Shown: piece after piece, positions 55,301-63,619 of the stretch
How positions within the stretch are numbered: the stretch's first letter is position 1
Layout of the letters: every line of letters begins with the position of its first letter
NCBI GenBank assembly: GCA_002633005.1
Contig: NMRA01000223.1
Span: 442,290-506,289 of the forward strand
Length of the DNA stretch: 64,000 nt
Direction of reading: 5' to 3'
Source of the DNA: Phoronis australis
Lineage: Eukaryota > Phoronida > Phoronidae
The notes under the pieces: generated by a model
What the model was told of the DNA's origin: nothing
Seen by the model: only the letters and a program-made list of their open reading frames with translations
Databases searched by the model: none
Made by a program: the position numbers and the translations under genes

Positions 55301-58300
55301 GATATCAGTTCGAACCAGAATACACTGATTAAGAATTATTAGAGAGGCCCCGTGAATGTCCACAGACAATGTAGCATATGGTTAGATCCAAAAACTGTCC
55401 CAATGACTTGTCATGGTGTCTGTGTGCTAAATGCATCGTAATGGAAACAACTGACGCTTGCGTTTGTTGCCACGATATTCAACATGTGAAACGCCTTCTT
55501 GGAGAAGCAGAAATGTGTCTCACGGATCACCCTGATTTTGCACTGCATCTGAACAGAGGTGTGCTCACAAAGTTTTTTAGGGCTGGGAAAAAGAACTGGC
55601 GAAAACATCCTACACCCAGAGGACCAAACAGAAGCCTGATGAACGAGAAAGTCATCAAACAGGTTATATAACATGATCGCACCCAGCCTAAAATATAGGG
55701 GTGGACTTGCTGAACGCAAACACAATAGGCACAGCATCTGACTTCTGCCTCCGGTCGCTTTTTCTGCCCTGACATGAGCTGTTTGGCAAGCCGGGATTCG
55801 TCAGTGAAGTCACTGTCCACGAAATGCCGGCCACAGACACGCAGATGTTTCATGGCTTCGAACATGGTATGAACGCCATACTTTTCATTTTTCACTGCCG
55901 CGAGCCGCTTTCAAAGCATTTCGAGCTCTCAAGGAAATCGAAAAAATGATGTACCCACTTTCCTCGCAGCTTCATAGTTTGCACAAGCGCGAACGACATA
56001 CCACACCATGACGGTACTCACTCTGCAGATGAACCACTGACGTCGCTGCGGAGTTTCTCACCTTCTTCACAGGTTAACGCGACACCTCTCGGCAAGGTAA
56101 GGTCGACCGTGTACAAGCCGATGTGACCACAGACTGATGAAGACGGTAAAAAAGACTAATTAAATCGGGTGGCATTGTCCTTTAAGGAGTCAATAATGAC
56201 TAGCCTTCTAATTTCGGGGTGAATTCGACATAATCTGCACTACCTCGTTGCAATTTTTACTTTTACCAGCTTTCTCGTGTACACCTTTTTATCTGCTAAA
56301 CTGCACTATGGATCACTATGAAAATTGGCAGATGTGTTAGTGCTGAGAAGACTTCAGTTGATGTTGATTTTTAGATGTATTCGACTTATATGGTGCACCC
56401 TAGTAATAATTTGTTTTAATTTATTTACATCCACGGCTGTATCTCCACAACTGCTTGCATTGCCTTCCCATTTTTATGCGCCCACATATTTATATGTGAA
56501 CGCATTATGCCGTCATCTCCGTCTGTCCTTCCGTACGGGCGGCGTCCGTCCGGCGTCCGCTGCTCTATCTCCAAAACCCTTTGATATATGTTCATGAAAT
56601 TTGGCACATATGTTCCGTTCATGAATGGGACGGCATGTGCGAACATTCGGACGGATCCGACTACCGGTGAGCCCCCTAGTGGCAATTTTATTTTTTTACG
56701 CTTACCTTTGTATCTTCAAAAGTCCTGAACGGATTTTCATGAAATTTGGTATGTAGGCACTTATTAGTGAGATGACGCTATCCTCCTGTTTTCAGATGGA
56801 TTCGACATAGTTTGCGCCACCTAGTGTCCATTTTTAGTGTTTTCGAGTGTGTTTTTGTGCGTCAACCCCTCTATCAACCAAACTGCTCAAAGGATGATTG
56901 TGAAAATTGGCATGTATGTGCTTACTATAAAGAAGACAGCTGACAATGATTTTCAGACGATTTGGATTACTGTGGCGCCTCCTAGTGGCAGTTTTTTTTT
57001 GCCTATGGCTGTATCTCCTAAACCGTTCACAGGATCTTTACGAAATTTAATAAGTGTAATTATATGATGTTAACAACAAATGATGACGACTTTTGGACGA
57101 ATCCGCCTACCAGTGTGCCCCCTAGTGGCAATTTTATTTTTTTACGTTTACCTCTATCTTCACAAGTCCTTAACAGATTTTCATGAAATTTGGTATGTAG
57201 GCACCTATTAGTGCGATGACGCTATCCTCCCGTTTTCGAATGGATTCGACCCTAGTTTGCGACACCCAGTGGCCATTTTTACTGTTTTTGAGTCTGTTTT
57301 TTGGCGTCCACCCCTCTATTAACCAAACCGCTCTAACGATGATTGTGAAAATTGGCATGTATGTTTTTACTATGAAGAGGACGGTTGACGCTGAATTTCC
57401 CATGGCTTTGATTACTGTGGCGCCTCCTAGTGGCAGTTTTTTTTTGCCCCCGTGGCTGTATCTCCCAAACCGTTTGCAGGATCTTTACTAAATTTAGCCA
57501 GTGTATTTATGTGATGTTGACAACGGACGATGACGACTTTAGGATGATTTTGACTACCGGTATGCCTCTAGTGGCAATTTAAGTATTTCACATTGACCTT
57601 TGTATTTTCATAGGTCTTCAGGTATATACTTTGTGTTACTTCGTGACTATGAAGGAAAAATTCCAAGTAGAAATTTGTTTCTGGCATTCTAATGCTGTGC
57701 TAATCTCGTATGTTGGTAAATTTGTTTTTAATTCTATGTTTCTGTGGTGCTTTAAGCAACTGATGTATAGGATGTGCTTGTATTATGAAGATCACTCACA
57801 TTTTGCCCCTAGCCTATTGAGGAGACAATGACCATGCCTTTCCATTTTGCAAAGTACAACATACTACATATATGCCCTCTACTGGCCACTTTATGGTACC
57901 AATAAACAACGCTAGAAGGATACCGTATACGGTGCATTTGTGGGCACATTTCAATGCTCTGCGTTGCTCTTGTTGGACAAATTTAATGTATTGTGCGTAA
58001 CTTAATCTAGCCAAGTCACCTATTAAATCAATGTGCTTATTTTATGTTGAGAGTGGTTCTCAGTAAACTCGCGTGCATTTTTCAAGGTTAGCTTTTTCAG
58101 CTAACATCAATTTTTGCAGCTAACAGCAATGTTTTATGGTTGTGTAGTAATTACTGTGTCATTGTTCTTCTTATTTCGTGCTGCACAAATTATTGCATTT
58201 TGTCAATCAAGTAGTAAACAGATGTGACAGGTTGTGCTAAGATGATGGCGCAATCTGTCACTACCAAATTAAGTCTACCAATTAATATTCTTGCTATAAT

Positions 58301-61300
58301 TTTCACTGAGCAGTTAATTAATTTTTCACTCCTCACTAGTACTTTGTCGTTATGTCAGTGATGGTTCCGTCCCCAAGAGTTCCTCCCCGACTCCCGGCAA
58401 GCACACGAAGTTTGTAACGGCTATCAGCTGTTGTTTACCCACCCACCCTGGGGTCCTTTGTGAGTATAAGTGGATTATATTTCTCATTACTTGCAACAGA
58501 TACCTTCACAACAGTAACTTTCTTTACGGTAGGTCTCCCGAGCTTCACATTGATTAATTAATGCTAAATTGATAGCTATGAGTATGCTATGGGATTTGGG
58601 ACCTGCTTGGTAATAACTGGAAATTATACAATTGCTTAGGCGCTCACATCCAAAGTAAGCCTCCAAGCGGTGTAAAATTTCTGAATTAAATGCAGCTAAT
58701 ATTTGTGAGTAACTATATACCGAGTGTTCTATGTTAATGTTGAAATGACCCCAAGACTCGATTTTGTCAAAAACAAGTTTTGATTTAGACCATGTCACTT
58801 TAAAAATTGGTTGCAACTTCCACCTTACTCATTACTGCTTTCTGGTCTTGAGCTGAATTGACAGTTTGTTATCGGTTCAAACCCACAGAGTCATAGAGTT
58901 GACTTGTCATGCCAGGTTAGGTTCAGTCGCTGAAGCAGTATAATCGTCATTGAATCGTGATTTCAGGCATTTTGTTTAAGTCAATTTCAATTCAAGCAAA
59001 GGATAAATACACAATGACGTTGTTGGTAGAAGACAGTTCAAATACAACAGGAAAGCATTTTTTGACACCGGGTGTCTGTTTCATGAAAATGAGGCGAGAC
59101 TTGGGACATAAATTTGGTCTCGCATTCCACACAATTGTTTGTAAAAACTATTACAGTTGAGCAAAAGAGAAAAGTGTCTGAGAGTACATATTACATAACT
59201 GCTAATTACTAAGAGAAGTTCAGTCTATAAATTATTTCTAGGCAGTGATGCACTTGTTATTATTTGGCTAAGTCTTTATTCATCAATGGTAAAGTGATAG
59301 GCTATAGCATAATGCCAAAGGATGACTTGTATTGGCTTTAAGCACTCTTTACAATCACGTTAGATACAGATGAGTGGAGTTATCAGAGTGTACAATACAA
59401 GCCAGAAGCACAGTATTTAGACAAAGAGACTTGCAATTCCTCGTCATGTCGGCTCGGCGAAGGCCAAATTCATTTTGAGAATAGTCCTCCCTCATGACTC
59501 AAAACGAGAGAGATTTAACAGGAAAGTTTGTAAAGTGGCTACGTTGTTCTGCAGTTGAGAGTTTTGTTGCCCTGACAGTCATTACCAGTCAAGCTGTTAA
59601 CAAAATTAACTGTCGTGACTAGGAAACCGTATTTTGTCTGATTACTTTTGTCTGATATTGTATGAAGTGTAAACTTTGATGCTTACCCTAGTATGATGGC
59701 ACAAGAGCTTTTTTGAGGAATAATACTTGTTTTTGCTAGGTCACCGAATAATTCTTTCCGATTGATGAATGGATAGCGAAATAAATTTCATGTCACACAA
59801 TCAGAATGTTCTGCAGTTTTCAAAATGAACTAGACAGTCTTCGACAGAAATCTGCCACACTTGAATAAACTTTTTGTCAGAATGTTTGGCTGTTTGACCA
59901 AACTTTGGTCGCAGTAAAATGGCAGTTTTGTTAGGTGGAGTTTATTGGAGTGTTATTGTGCCTAATAATCGATAATTGTTTCTATGTGAAGGCACTTGTA
60001 AAGTGACTTGTAAAGGTAACTTGGCTCCATGGTTTCAACAATTTAAAGTATGTGAAGCAACACCTGTCAAGATTTCATCAGAATTTAATTAGCCAGAATT
60101 GAAACAAGTTCTAGTGGAAAACAAAATATTTTGTTTCAGTTTTATTTGGCAAAAGTTCATGGAATTCCAATGTTGCCCATTCTGAAAGTTGAACGTTTTC
60201 GACCAATTCTGAGACTGGTTTTCCTCAGCTGTCTTATTGCAGCTGACTAGAGTTGGCCGAAACGTTATATGGTAAATGTTATCTCCATTCTTGAAATGCT
60301 TTTCACTTGTTTCTTGTTGTATTGTGGACTATTTCCAATGTTTGTGCATCTATCCTGTGTTGTCTTTCATGATCTCTTTCACGTCTTTGATGTGAACGCT
60401 ACACCACCACTGGTAGTGAAATCTGAACTTTTCTCTCCGTTGGTAAAATTTGCCTCTTTGTTGTGGTAAACAGTCCTAGACCTACAAGAGTCTATACAAT
60501 TCCTCAATGAAAGACGAGAATTCATGGAGAATAAATGCTATAGAGCACAGCTTAACTATCCTGCCGTGACCTCCTACTTCTTGTTCAGTCTTACATTCGT
60601 CCACGGTCTGCTGCTGTATCTCCAAAACCCCGTCATGGATGTTTGTGAAAATTTCCAGACATATTTATATCATGTATGGGACTGCACAAGTGAATGTTCA
60701 GATGCATTTGACTACCACTCAGCCCCCTAATGACAATTTTTGTTGTTTGTGTTAGCCTCTATGCCATGCTCTTGAATGGATTGTCATGAAATTAGGGTAA
60801 TAAGTTTCCATTGTAAAGATAACTTTTTCCTATGGATTTTACATAACTTACATCTCCTAGCAGCCATTTTTGTTACGACAAAATGTTCTAATTTTCGGAT
60901 AAATTCAGTGTACTCTATGCACCCTATTGGCTATTTTTATTACTTTTGTGTATACTTAGCATCTGCCTATCTGCCAAAGCACTGTAGATGCAATCCTATT
61001 GAGATGTGAATTTTCCGACAGGTCCAACTACTGTAGCACCTCGTGGTGACAAATTTGCTTTATGCCTTTGCCGCATTGCCTATGAAGTTCCTCGATGGAT
61101 CTTCCTGAAATTTGGTGTTTGTGTTCCAGAACAGTACGCCTGACATTAATTTGGGGGGGATCCAACTACTGTGGTGTCCTCTACTGGCAATTTAATTTTC
61201 TTTGTGTATGGCTTTATGTCTGCAAAGCTTCTTCATGGATATTTCGCAAAATTTGGCAAGAAATTCATGAAGGAAATGACAGCACTTGCTTTGTTTTGTA

Positions 61301-63598
61301 TGGATTTGACTTATGTCACCTCCTCTAGTTGCCTTTTTTACATGATTTGCAGTTTCTTTAAAGAGGCATGGCATGGGAAAGCTCGTCAAAAATATCTTTT
61401 GAACAATTCCTGACAAAAGTACCATCTGAAAACGTCTAGTACAGAGTAATTCACGTTTCCCCGTGAGGAAATTGCCAGAAGAAATCACAAAATTCACGAT
61501 TTTTGAAATACGGGTGAAGGAAAAACTCTGTAGTTACCTCAGAGTTTCTTTTCTCCCTCCCACTTATGATGAATGCGCACATGCACTCAGTCTGTTGCTT
61601 GAAGTCGCTTGAGGTCAAAGGTCACATTTTCCATATGAGGGAAATGTACTACATCTATGTCTTGTCATACCAAATAAGGAGACTTGCTTTTCCTTGAAAA
61701 ATTGACGAAGTGGCGAGCAGTTGACAGATCGTTGAAATTTGAAACTAATAGAACATGCTTTGATATCAACAGAAATTAAAAATCTTTACGAACGTACCTT
61801 AAAAATACCTGGTGAGAAGGTTGAACTCTGTTTCTGTGGCAGAGAAACAGTTCAATTTAGTCTGTTTATGGCGTTCCAGGCCTGTTTATACACTGTTTAT
61901 ACATGAATTCGACAGATATGATTTTTATGCACCCACATATTTATATGTGGATGCATTATGCCGTTATCTGTGTCTGTCCGTCCATCCATCCGTCTGTCCG
62001 GGCATCGTCTGTCCGGCGTCCGCGGCTCTATCTCCAAAACCGATTGACATATGTTCATAAAATTTTGCATAATTTTATGTGTTCCTTTCTTGGATGGGAC
62101 AGCATGAGCGAACTTTCGAACGGATGCAACTACCGATGTGCCTCCTAGTGGCAATTTTAGTTCTTTACATTTACCTCTGTATCTTCAAAGGTCCTCAACG
62201 TATTTTCATAAAATTTAGTATATAGGCATCTATTAGTGAGACGACGGTATCCTCTCGTTTTCGGAAGATTCAACGTAGTTTGCTCCACATAGTCGCCAAT
62301 TTTACTGTTTTCAAGTCTGTTTTTTGACGTCCACCCCTCTATCAACCAAACCGCTTTAAGCATGTATGTTCTTACTATGAAGATGACGGTTGACGATGAT
62401 TTTTTTACAACTTCAACTACTGTGGCGCCTCCTAGTGGCATTTTTTGCGCCTATGGCTATATCTCCTAAACCGTTTGCAGCATTTTTACTAAATTTAGTT
62501 AGTGCATTTATATGATGTTGACAATGGACGACGACGACTTTCGGACAAATCTGACAACTGGTGTGCCACCTATTTGCAATTTTATTTTTTTTTACGTTTA
62601 CCTCTGTATCTTAAAGGTCTTCTACGTAATTTCATAAAATTTGGCGTACAGGCTTCTGTTAGTGAGGTGACGCTATCTTTCTGTTTTCAAATGGATTCGA
62701 CCTAGTTTGTACCATGCAGTGGCCATTTTTACTGTTTTTGAGTCACTTTTTTGATATCCACTCCTCTATCAACCAAACCGCTTTCACGATAATTGTGAAA
62801 ATTTTAGGGGGGCCATGGCCCCCCTAATTCCGCCACTGGTGTAGAATATGATGACAGTTTTGGAAGAAGCAAGCAGGCCTTGGTAGAAAGTCATTTTTAA
62901 CACTAGAACGTGGTTCATAGTGACTGATGGATTTCTTTAATAGCTGGTCTTTACTTAAAGGATACCAAACCAGGTTTTGACTCATTAACAAAAAAGAAGA
63001 AAAAAAAACACTTTCCCATCCAATTCTCTGAAACAAAATAATGCTCTGAAACCCTTGACATACATCAAAAGTTTTTAGGAACTCCTTTTAAAGTCTCCTA
63101 AACGTTCAAGCGTGACCTATGCTTTTAGCTAATTATATACATATAGCAGCTGTGGTAAAAGACCACCCACCAAGGATCATAACACCCAATTTGTGACATA
63201 GTGGGTATGAATTTTTAGTTGATTCCTGCTTTTGCCTTTCAAGATGGATGTCAGTGATGCATTTGCTGGTGAAACAACGGTGATTGGTTGAAATCATCAA
63301 AATCGGGCTTAGTATCCTTTTAATTATACATTTTGCAGAGACAGGTGGTATAGCCAACATTGTGGAATTGATGGTATCCACGTTTCCTGGAGGCTCTGGT
63401 CAGATCTATAGCCAGATGGAAGCCATGCGTGACTTGCTTGAGAGAGAGCTTGGCGTGGACTGTGTTTTACGGGTGCATAGAGCACTCCAACAAACTGTTG
63501 AAGGGGCCAGTCAACTCGGAATGAGTGACCTGTGCAAGCTCATCACACCCGACAAGACATATTATTTACCTCTTGTTGTACAGTTACTAACTATGGAG
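37054..63598 (+). CDS. NIMA-related (NEK) protein kinase, at least 9 exons, continues past window
   Basis: Ser/Thr kinase of the NIMA-related family, which acts in cilia, centrosome and cell-cycle control. Long-form CDS: 37054-37312, 39749-39801, 40511-40583, 42723-42876, 44479-44616, 45042-45252, 46501-46626, 48646-48994, 63339-63598, at least 541 codons. The kinase domain (about residues 5-260) has the Gly loop IGSGTFG (11-17), K34 in YVIKEI, E52, H127-R128-D129, DLKTHN (129-134), DFG (147-149) and GTPYYLSPE (166-174). It is closest by eye to the NEK1/NEK3/NEK5 group. A basic tail (SYIRRQNKHKELRSN) and a low-complexity region follow. The last exon (MEAMRDLLERELGVDCVLRV) resembles the C-terminal helical segment of long NEKs. 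Intron 4 is U12-type. An alternative terminal exon at 45820 gives a ~320 aa short form. The final exon or exons lie beyond 64 kb. Confidence 0.93.
38888..38961. repeat. 37-bp tandem duplication
   Basis: TAGTCAAATAACAGCC begins both units; they differ by one base. In NEK intron 1. Confidence 0.95.
39274..39510. repeat. 57-bp minisatellite, 4 copies plus partial
   Basis: Units start at 39274, 39331, 39388, 39445 and a partial at 39502, each with AAGCCAAAGGTATTCAGACA. The 57-bp period is 19 codons, so minus-strand frames stay open as 19-residue repeats (FGFHPTIMMGKWRSFCLNT). This is likely a by-product of the period, not a gene. Confidence 0.96.
39505..39710. repeat. Segment shared with 59464-59690
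   Basis: Colinear similarity with 59464-59690, including CCAAATTCAT, CTCATGAC and GTATTTTGTCTGATTACTT. It immediately precedes NEK exon 2. Confidence 0.7.
39749..39801 (+). CDS. NEK exon 2 (53 bp)
   Basis: Acceptor TTTTCCAG, donor CAG|GTGACG, phase 1 in and phase 0 out. Encodes DLNKKIQDQKGQYFTEQ, the NEK segment after the hinge. Confidence 0.92.
40511..40583 (+). CDS. NEK exon 3 (73 bp, HRD start)
   Basis: Acceptor ATTTTAG, donor AGAG|GTTTGT. Encodes IILDWFVQICFGLRYIHSKN and IIHR. The catalytic Asp codon of HRD is split across the intron (G|AT). Confidence 0.94.
41195..42225 (+). repeat. CCTAGTGGC repeat element, copy A
   Basis: Young copy in NEK intron 3. It starts at the CCGT microsatellite (GTCCGTCCGTCC, 5' hairpin missing) and ends TGGGCGCATTTCAACGCTCT..GTTGCTCTTGT. 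Cores lie at 41365, 41510 (GCGCCACCTAGTGGCC), 41671 and 41816: one trimer. The 3' ~330 bp after AGGTCTTCAGG is nearly identical to copy D (57610-57975). Confidence 0.85.
42723..42876 (+). CDS. NEK exon 4 (DLK, DFG, activation loop)
   Basis: Acceptor CTTTCAG. Encodes LKTHNIFLSGNNVVKIGDFG through GTPYYLSPEICQRQ. It ends in phase 2 (CC|) at a U12-type donor. Confidence 0.94.
42877..44478 (+). other. U12-type intron (minor spliceosome)
   Basis: The donor is GTATCCTT at 42877-42884, an exact U12 consensus. The branch-like TTTCCTGAC at 44458-44466 matches 7 of 9 consensus positions, with its A 13 nt before the end of the TCAG acceptor (44478). Joining gives QPYNCKSDMW, the expected NEK sequence. 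All other introns of this gene have U2-type donors. Confidence 0.85.
44479..44616 (+). CDS. NEK exon 5
   Basis: Phase 2 in and out. Encodes YNCKSDMWAVGCVLYEMCSL and RYAFQGDNFTSLVLRIMEG. Donor CCCAG|GTAACT. Confidence 0.94.
45042..45252 (+). CDS. NEK exon 6 (end of kinase domain, basic tail)
   Basis: Acceptor TTTCGTAG, donor AAT|GTAAGA, phase 2 in and phase 0 out. Encodes HYCPLLQDLVGVLLRLKAKG, RPSAEQLL (kinase subdomain XI Arg) and a basic SYIRRQNKHKELRSN. Confidence 0.93.
45820..45894 (+). CDS. NEK alternative terminal exon (short isoform)
   Basis: Acceptor GACAACAG, phase 0, matching exon 6. Encodes VSPLFGAVKKLRPHSLERGN and MRKH, then TAA at 45892-45894. No good internal donor is present. 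AATAAA signals follow at 45962 and 46084. It would give a ~320 aa kinase lacking the long C-terminal part. Confidence 0.6.
   Translation, partial: VSPLFGAVKKLRPHSLERGNMRKH
45962..45967 (+). terminator. Poly(A) signal AATAAA (short NEK isoform)
   Basis: Canonical hexamer 67 nt after the alternative stop. A second AATAAA lies at 46084-46089. Confidence 0.5.
46501..46626 (+). CDS. NEK exon 7 (long isoform)
   Basis: Acceptor TTGTTTCAG, donor GAG|GTATTA, phase 0 to 0, 42 codons. Encodes IAPKGCATVAKPRKFSVVTP and on to AMQQKKE. It joins exon 6 in frame if the terminal exon at 45820 is skipped. Confidence 0.82.
47064..47215 (+). repeat. Dispersed repeat, copy 2 of 2
   Basis: Pair of 5470-5645: shared GCATAAAGCAT-like text, CTGAAAGTTTC, TGAGATATGATGTTC and GGACATTTTTCTAAGGT. 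Confidence 0.65.
48646..48994 (+). CDS. NEK exon 8
   Basis: Acceptor ATTTTCAG, donor GGAG|GTAAGT, phase 0 in and phase 1 out. Encodes LNMQKVPKFNLQKAIAERRQ and a Ser/Glu/Lys-rich, probably disordered linker ending KPQGG. The phase matches the exon at 63339 (G|AG gives Glu). Confidence 0.85.
49080..49292 (+). repeat. Truncated 3' end of a CCTAGTGGC element
   Basis: Has ACTGCAGCACCTCCTAGTGG at about 49122-49141 and ends with the family 3' terminus (CAACGCCCCAGCGTTGCTCT). The middle is deleted. Confidence 0.7.
50231..51239 (+). repeat. CCTAGTGGC repeat element, copy B (5' part)
   Basis: Starts TTTTTATGCGCCCGCATATT. Cores lie at 50425, 50559, 50713, 50850, about 50998 and 51151. It is interrupted by copy C and resumes at 52554-52790. 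Confidence 0.85.
51240..52553 (+). repeat. CCTAGTGGC repeat element, copy C, nested in B
   Basis: Intact 5' end: a hairpin (ATGCGCCCACATAT and its complement) and a long CCGT run at 51285-51316. The 3' end is GCGTTGCTCTTGT. Its centre is missing as an N gap. Confidence 0.85.
51563..52313. other. Assembly gap (751 N)
   Basis: Unresolved bases inside repeat copy C. Reading frames across it mean nothing. Confidence 1.
52554..52790 (+). repeat. CCTAGTGGC repeat element, copy B (3' part)
   Basis: Resumes the B copy with GACAACGGACGATG-like text (CTAACAACAGACGACAATG) and a GTGGCAATTTC core. It ends GCTCCACATTGCTCTTGTT. Confidence 0.75.
53690..54148 (+). repeat. Old CCTAGTGGC element, copy G (left half)
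   Basis: Degenerate 5' end (GGCCACATATATATGTGAAC) and cores such as TGTATCCTGGTGGCAATTTC. It is cut at the TTAA at 54145-54148 by the TIR element and resumes at 56186. Confidence 0.75.
54149..54163 (+). repeat. Left terminal inverted repeat
   Basis: GGGAGAATGCCACCC directly inside the left TTAA. Confidence 0.8.
54194..54211. repeat. Subterminal 8-bp palindrome
   Basis: TCGAGTAG TT CTACTCGA, 30 bp inside the left terminal repeat. Such subterminal hairpins are common in DNA transposons. Confidence 0.85.
54395..54610 (+). other. Unassigned open frame inside the TTAA element
   Basis: 71 codons (MSSYKNVLFYFAVTNLLVSE...). I recognise no family. It may be noncoding. Confidence 0.15.
55165..55671 (+). 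pseudogene. P2X7 C-terminal 'ballast' domain relic
   Basis: In vertebrates this Zn- and GDP-binding cytosolic domain ends P2X7. Related domains occur alone or in other fusions in many invertebrates. A single frame reads YSSDEDFPGRPLSFSGYQFE and PEYTD, then a TAA (55330-55332) and a TAG (55372-55374), then the Cys cluster SWCLCAKCIVMETTDACVCC at about 55408-55467. CLTDHPDFALHLNRGVL and KKNWRKHP follow. The Cys pattern and the CxxHPxF..xLNR..L order match the family. The two stops and the early end at 55669-55671 make it a probable pseudogene, unless the open part from 55378 is used alone. Confidence 0.75.
55747..56009 (-). pseudogene. THAP domain relic
   Basis: From the ATG at 56009 the minus frame reads MVWYVVRACANYEAARK, VGTSFFRFP, then TGA (55929-55931), ELEML, TGA (55911-55913), KRLAAVKNEKYG and KHLRVCGRHFVDSDF. 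This is the THAP order: N-terminal Cys, FxRFP, C-x2-H, HFxxxDF. Two stops and one lost Cys codon at the N terminus break it. Both stops could stem from CpG to TpG change. It converges on the ballast frame. Confidence 0.75.
56167..56181 (-). repeat. Right terminal inverted repeat
   Basis: GGGTGGCATTGTCCT directly inside the right TTAA. It matches the left repeat at 13 of 15 positions. Confidence 0.8.
56186..56472 (+). repeat. Old CCTAGTGGC element, copy G (right half)
   Basis: Continues the left half with GGTGAATTCGACATAATCTG and CACTACCTCGTTGCAATTTT, then is cut again by the 5' end of copy D. Confidence 0.75.
56473..57975 (+). repeat. CCTAGTGGC repeat element, copy D (full length)
   Basis: Complete young copy, 1.5 kb: 5' hairpin, CCGT tract, seven cores at 56677, 56821, 56982, 57122, 57266, 57427 and 57568 (two trimers, period 445), a unique 3' part and the end GTTGCTCTTGT at about 57973. 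The start ATGCGCCCACA and the internal TGTGGGCACAT near the 3' end form a short inverted pair. Confidence 0.88.
57990..60590. other. NEK intron segment, little recognised
   Basis: Only the segment at 59464-59690, similar to 39505-39710, stands out. Confidence 0.4.
59464..59690. repeat. Segment shared with 39505-39710
   Basis: Second copy of the DNA that precedes NEK exon 2, diverged and without a recognisable exon. Confidence 0.7.
60590..61345 (+). repeat. Old degenerate CCTAGTGGC-type element
   Basis: Repeats the theme of CTGTATCTCCAAAACCCC, TGAAAATTTCCAGACATAT and cores such as AGCCCCCTAATGACAATTTT and ACCTCCTCTAGTTGCC. Strongly diverged. Confidence 0.55.
61922..62813 (+). repeat. CCTAGTGGC repeat element, copy E (3' truncated)
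   Basis: 5' end TTTTTATGCACCCACATATT with the hairpin. Cores lie at 62145, about 62289, 62432, about 62570 and about 62717. It stops at the palindrome at 62814. Confidence 0.82.
62814..62837. repeat. 24-bp perfect palindrome
   Basis: TTAGGGGGGCCA and its exact reverse complement with no loop, at the truncation point of repeat copy E. Confidence 0.95.
63339..63598 (+). CDS. NEK exon 9 (C-terminal helical region)
   Basis: Acceptor TTTTGCAG, donor GAG|GTATTT, phase 1 in and phase 0 out. Encodes TGGIANIVELMVSTFPGGSG, MEAMRDLLERELGVDCVLRV and LVVQLLTMEV. The LExxLG and LLxLL-like pattern resembles the tail of long NEK proteins. Linkage to exon 8 across 14 kb rests on phase and orientation. Confidence 0.75.
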
Positions 63599-63619
63599 GT
63601 ATTTGCATATCAACTTATT

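Larger units (their letters stand above)
54145..56185. mobile_element. TTAA-flanked TIR element, 2.03 kb, with ballast and THAP cargo
   Basis: TTAA lies at both edges (54145-54148 and 56182-56185). Internal 15-bp terminal repeats GGGAGAATGCCACCC and GGGTGGCATTGTCCT agree at 13 of 15 positions. The flanking DNA is one interrupted copy of the older repeat family: removing the element and one TTAA rejoins it at the expected place. TTAA target duplication is characteristic of piggyBac-type transposases. No transposase is seen, so this is non-autonomous or decayed. Inside are a P2X7-ballast pseudogene (plus) and a THAP relic (minus), convergent. Confidence 0.8.
48995..63338. other. NEK intron of 14.3 kb, repeat-filled
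   Basis: Holds several copies of the CCTAGTGGC element, an N gap and the TTAA-flanked element. Further small exons cannot be excluded, mainly within the N gap. Confidence 0.7.

Noticed and set aside
50127-62154. Repeated open frames with text such as MRPHIYMWTHYA and SVRPSVRPSVR
   Set aside because: They come from the hairpin and CCGT microsatellite of the repeat element, are open in several frames and on both strands, and end within the monomers.
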